In this document: positions 63,954 through 64,000 of the stretch, piece by piece
Numbering within the stretch: position 1 is the stretch's first letter
How the letters are laid out: every line of letters begins with the position of its first letter
Assembly (NCBI RefSeq): GCF_002206635.1
Contig: NZ_NGUO01000011.1
Location: forward strand, 93,731-157,730
Origin: Polynucleobacter aenigmaticus
Lineage (GTDB): Bacteria; Pseudomonadota; Gammaproteobacteria; Burkholderiales; Burkholderiaceae
Reading direction: 5' to 3'
DNA: 64,000 nucleotides
Notes under the pieces: model-generated
What the model saw: the letters and a program-made list of their open reading frames with translations, nothing else
The model's database searches: none
What the model was told of the DNA's origin: nothing
Translations under genes and position numbers: made by a program

Positions 63954-64000
63954 CTATTACCTTAGCCCACTATTTAGTGCTTGGCGCAATCTTGTTTGCG
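63950..64000 (+). CDS. nuoK: NADH-quinone oxidoreductase subunit K, N-terminal part
   Basis: Only 17 codons are inside the window (MTITLAHYLVLGAILFA), matching the start of NuoK. The ATGA overlap with nuoJ supports the start. Cut by the window end. Confidence 0.9.
   Translation, partial: MTITLAHYLVLGAILFA

Overview
The window looks like the chromosome of a free-living betaproteobacterium of the Burkholderiaceae, most likely a Polynucleobacter-type freshwater bacterium. This is inferred from gene order (ilvB-ilvN-ilvC-psd-pssA-leuA; rpsO-pnp-quinone oxidoreductase-tpiA-secG-tRNA-Leu-nuoA-K; the ECF sigma/DUF3619/DUF3106/RDD set) and from protein sequences recalled from that group. No database search was run.

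Layout. (1) 1-1981: end of spoT, greB on the other strand, and tRNA-Arg(ACG). (2) 1982-22474: two tandem genomic islands inserted at the 3' end of that tRNA gene. The 47-bp 3' half of the tRNA is repeated at 8816-8862 and 22428-22474. The two islands share a left end of about 250 bp beyond the tRNA half and a right end of about 165 bp before it, and both ends carry copies of the 13-mer TTGTACTACTGAA. No integrase is visible in either. Island A (1982-8862) carries a GntR regulator and a five-gene operon for catabolism of an unidentified organic or sugar acid. Island B (8863-22474) carries oxidative and light stress genes (Dps, Ohr, a Coq7-like protein, a DsbA-like protein, YceI, photolyase, FolB, FolE, glutathione peroxidase), regulators and several tiny ORFs. 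(3) 22475-30238: a sulfatase module (two periplasmic sulfatases, a membrane-anchored formylglycine-generating enzyme, two predicted outer-membrane barrels), bordered by a tnpB-element end fragment and by a decayed phosphoribosyltransferase. (4) 30239-46877: housekeeping genes: a lipid-transport ABC operon (MlaE/F/D plus lipoprotein), an SDR, a large FtsX-like permease, a sigma factor operon, then branched-chain amino acid and phospholipid genes, with a leucine-codon attenuator before leuA. (5) 46961-49421: a patatin-like lipoprotein gene split by a complete IS200/IS605-type tnpB element. Removing positions 47998-49261 restores one open frame, which fixes both element ends, the TTTTAT flank and the guide that its omegaRNA would carry. 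(6) 49648-64000: rpsO, pnp, quinone oxidoreductase, tpiA, secG, tRNA-Leu(GAG) and complex I genes nuoA to nuoK, the last cut by the window end.

The strongest candidate for an undescribed system is the tandem integrase-less tRNA-Arg island array with its conserved ends and repeated 13-mer sites. Next come a secreted retropepsin-like protease broken by a C9 tract beside a 14-bp iteron array and a G8 tract, and a tnpB whose usual second RuvC residue is glycine.
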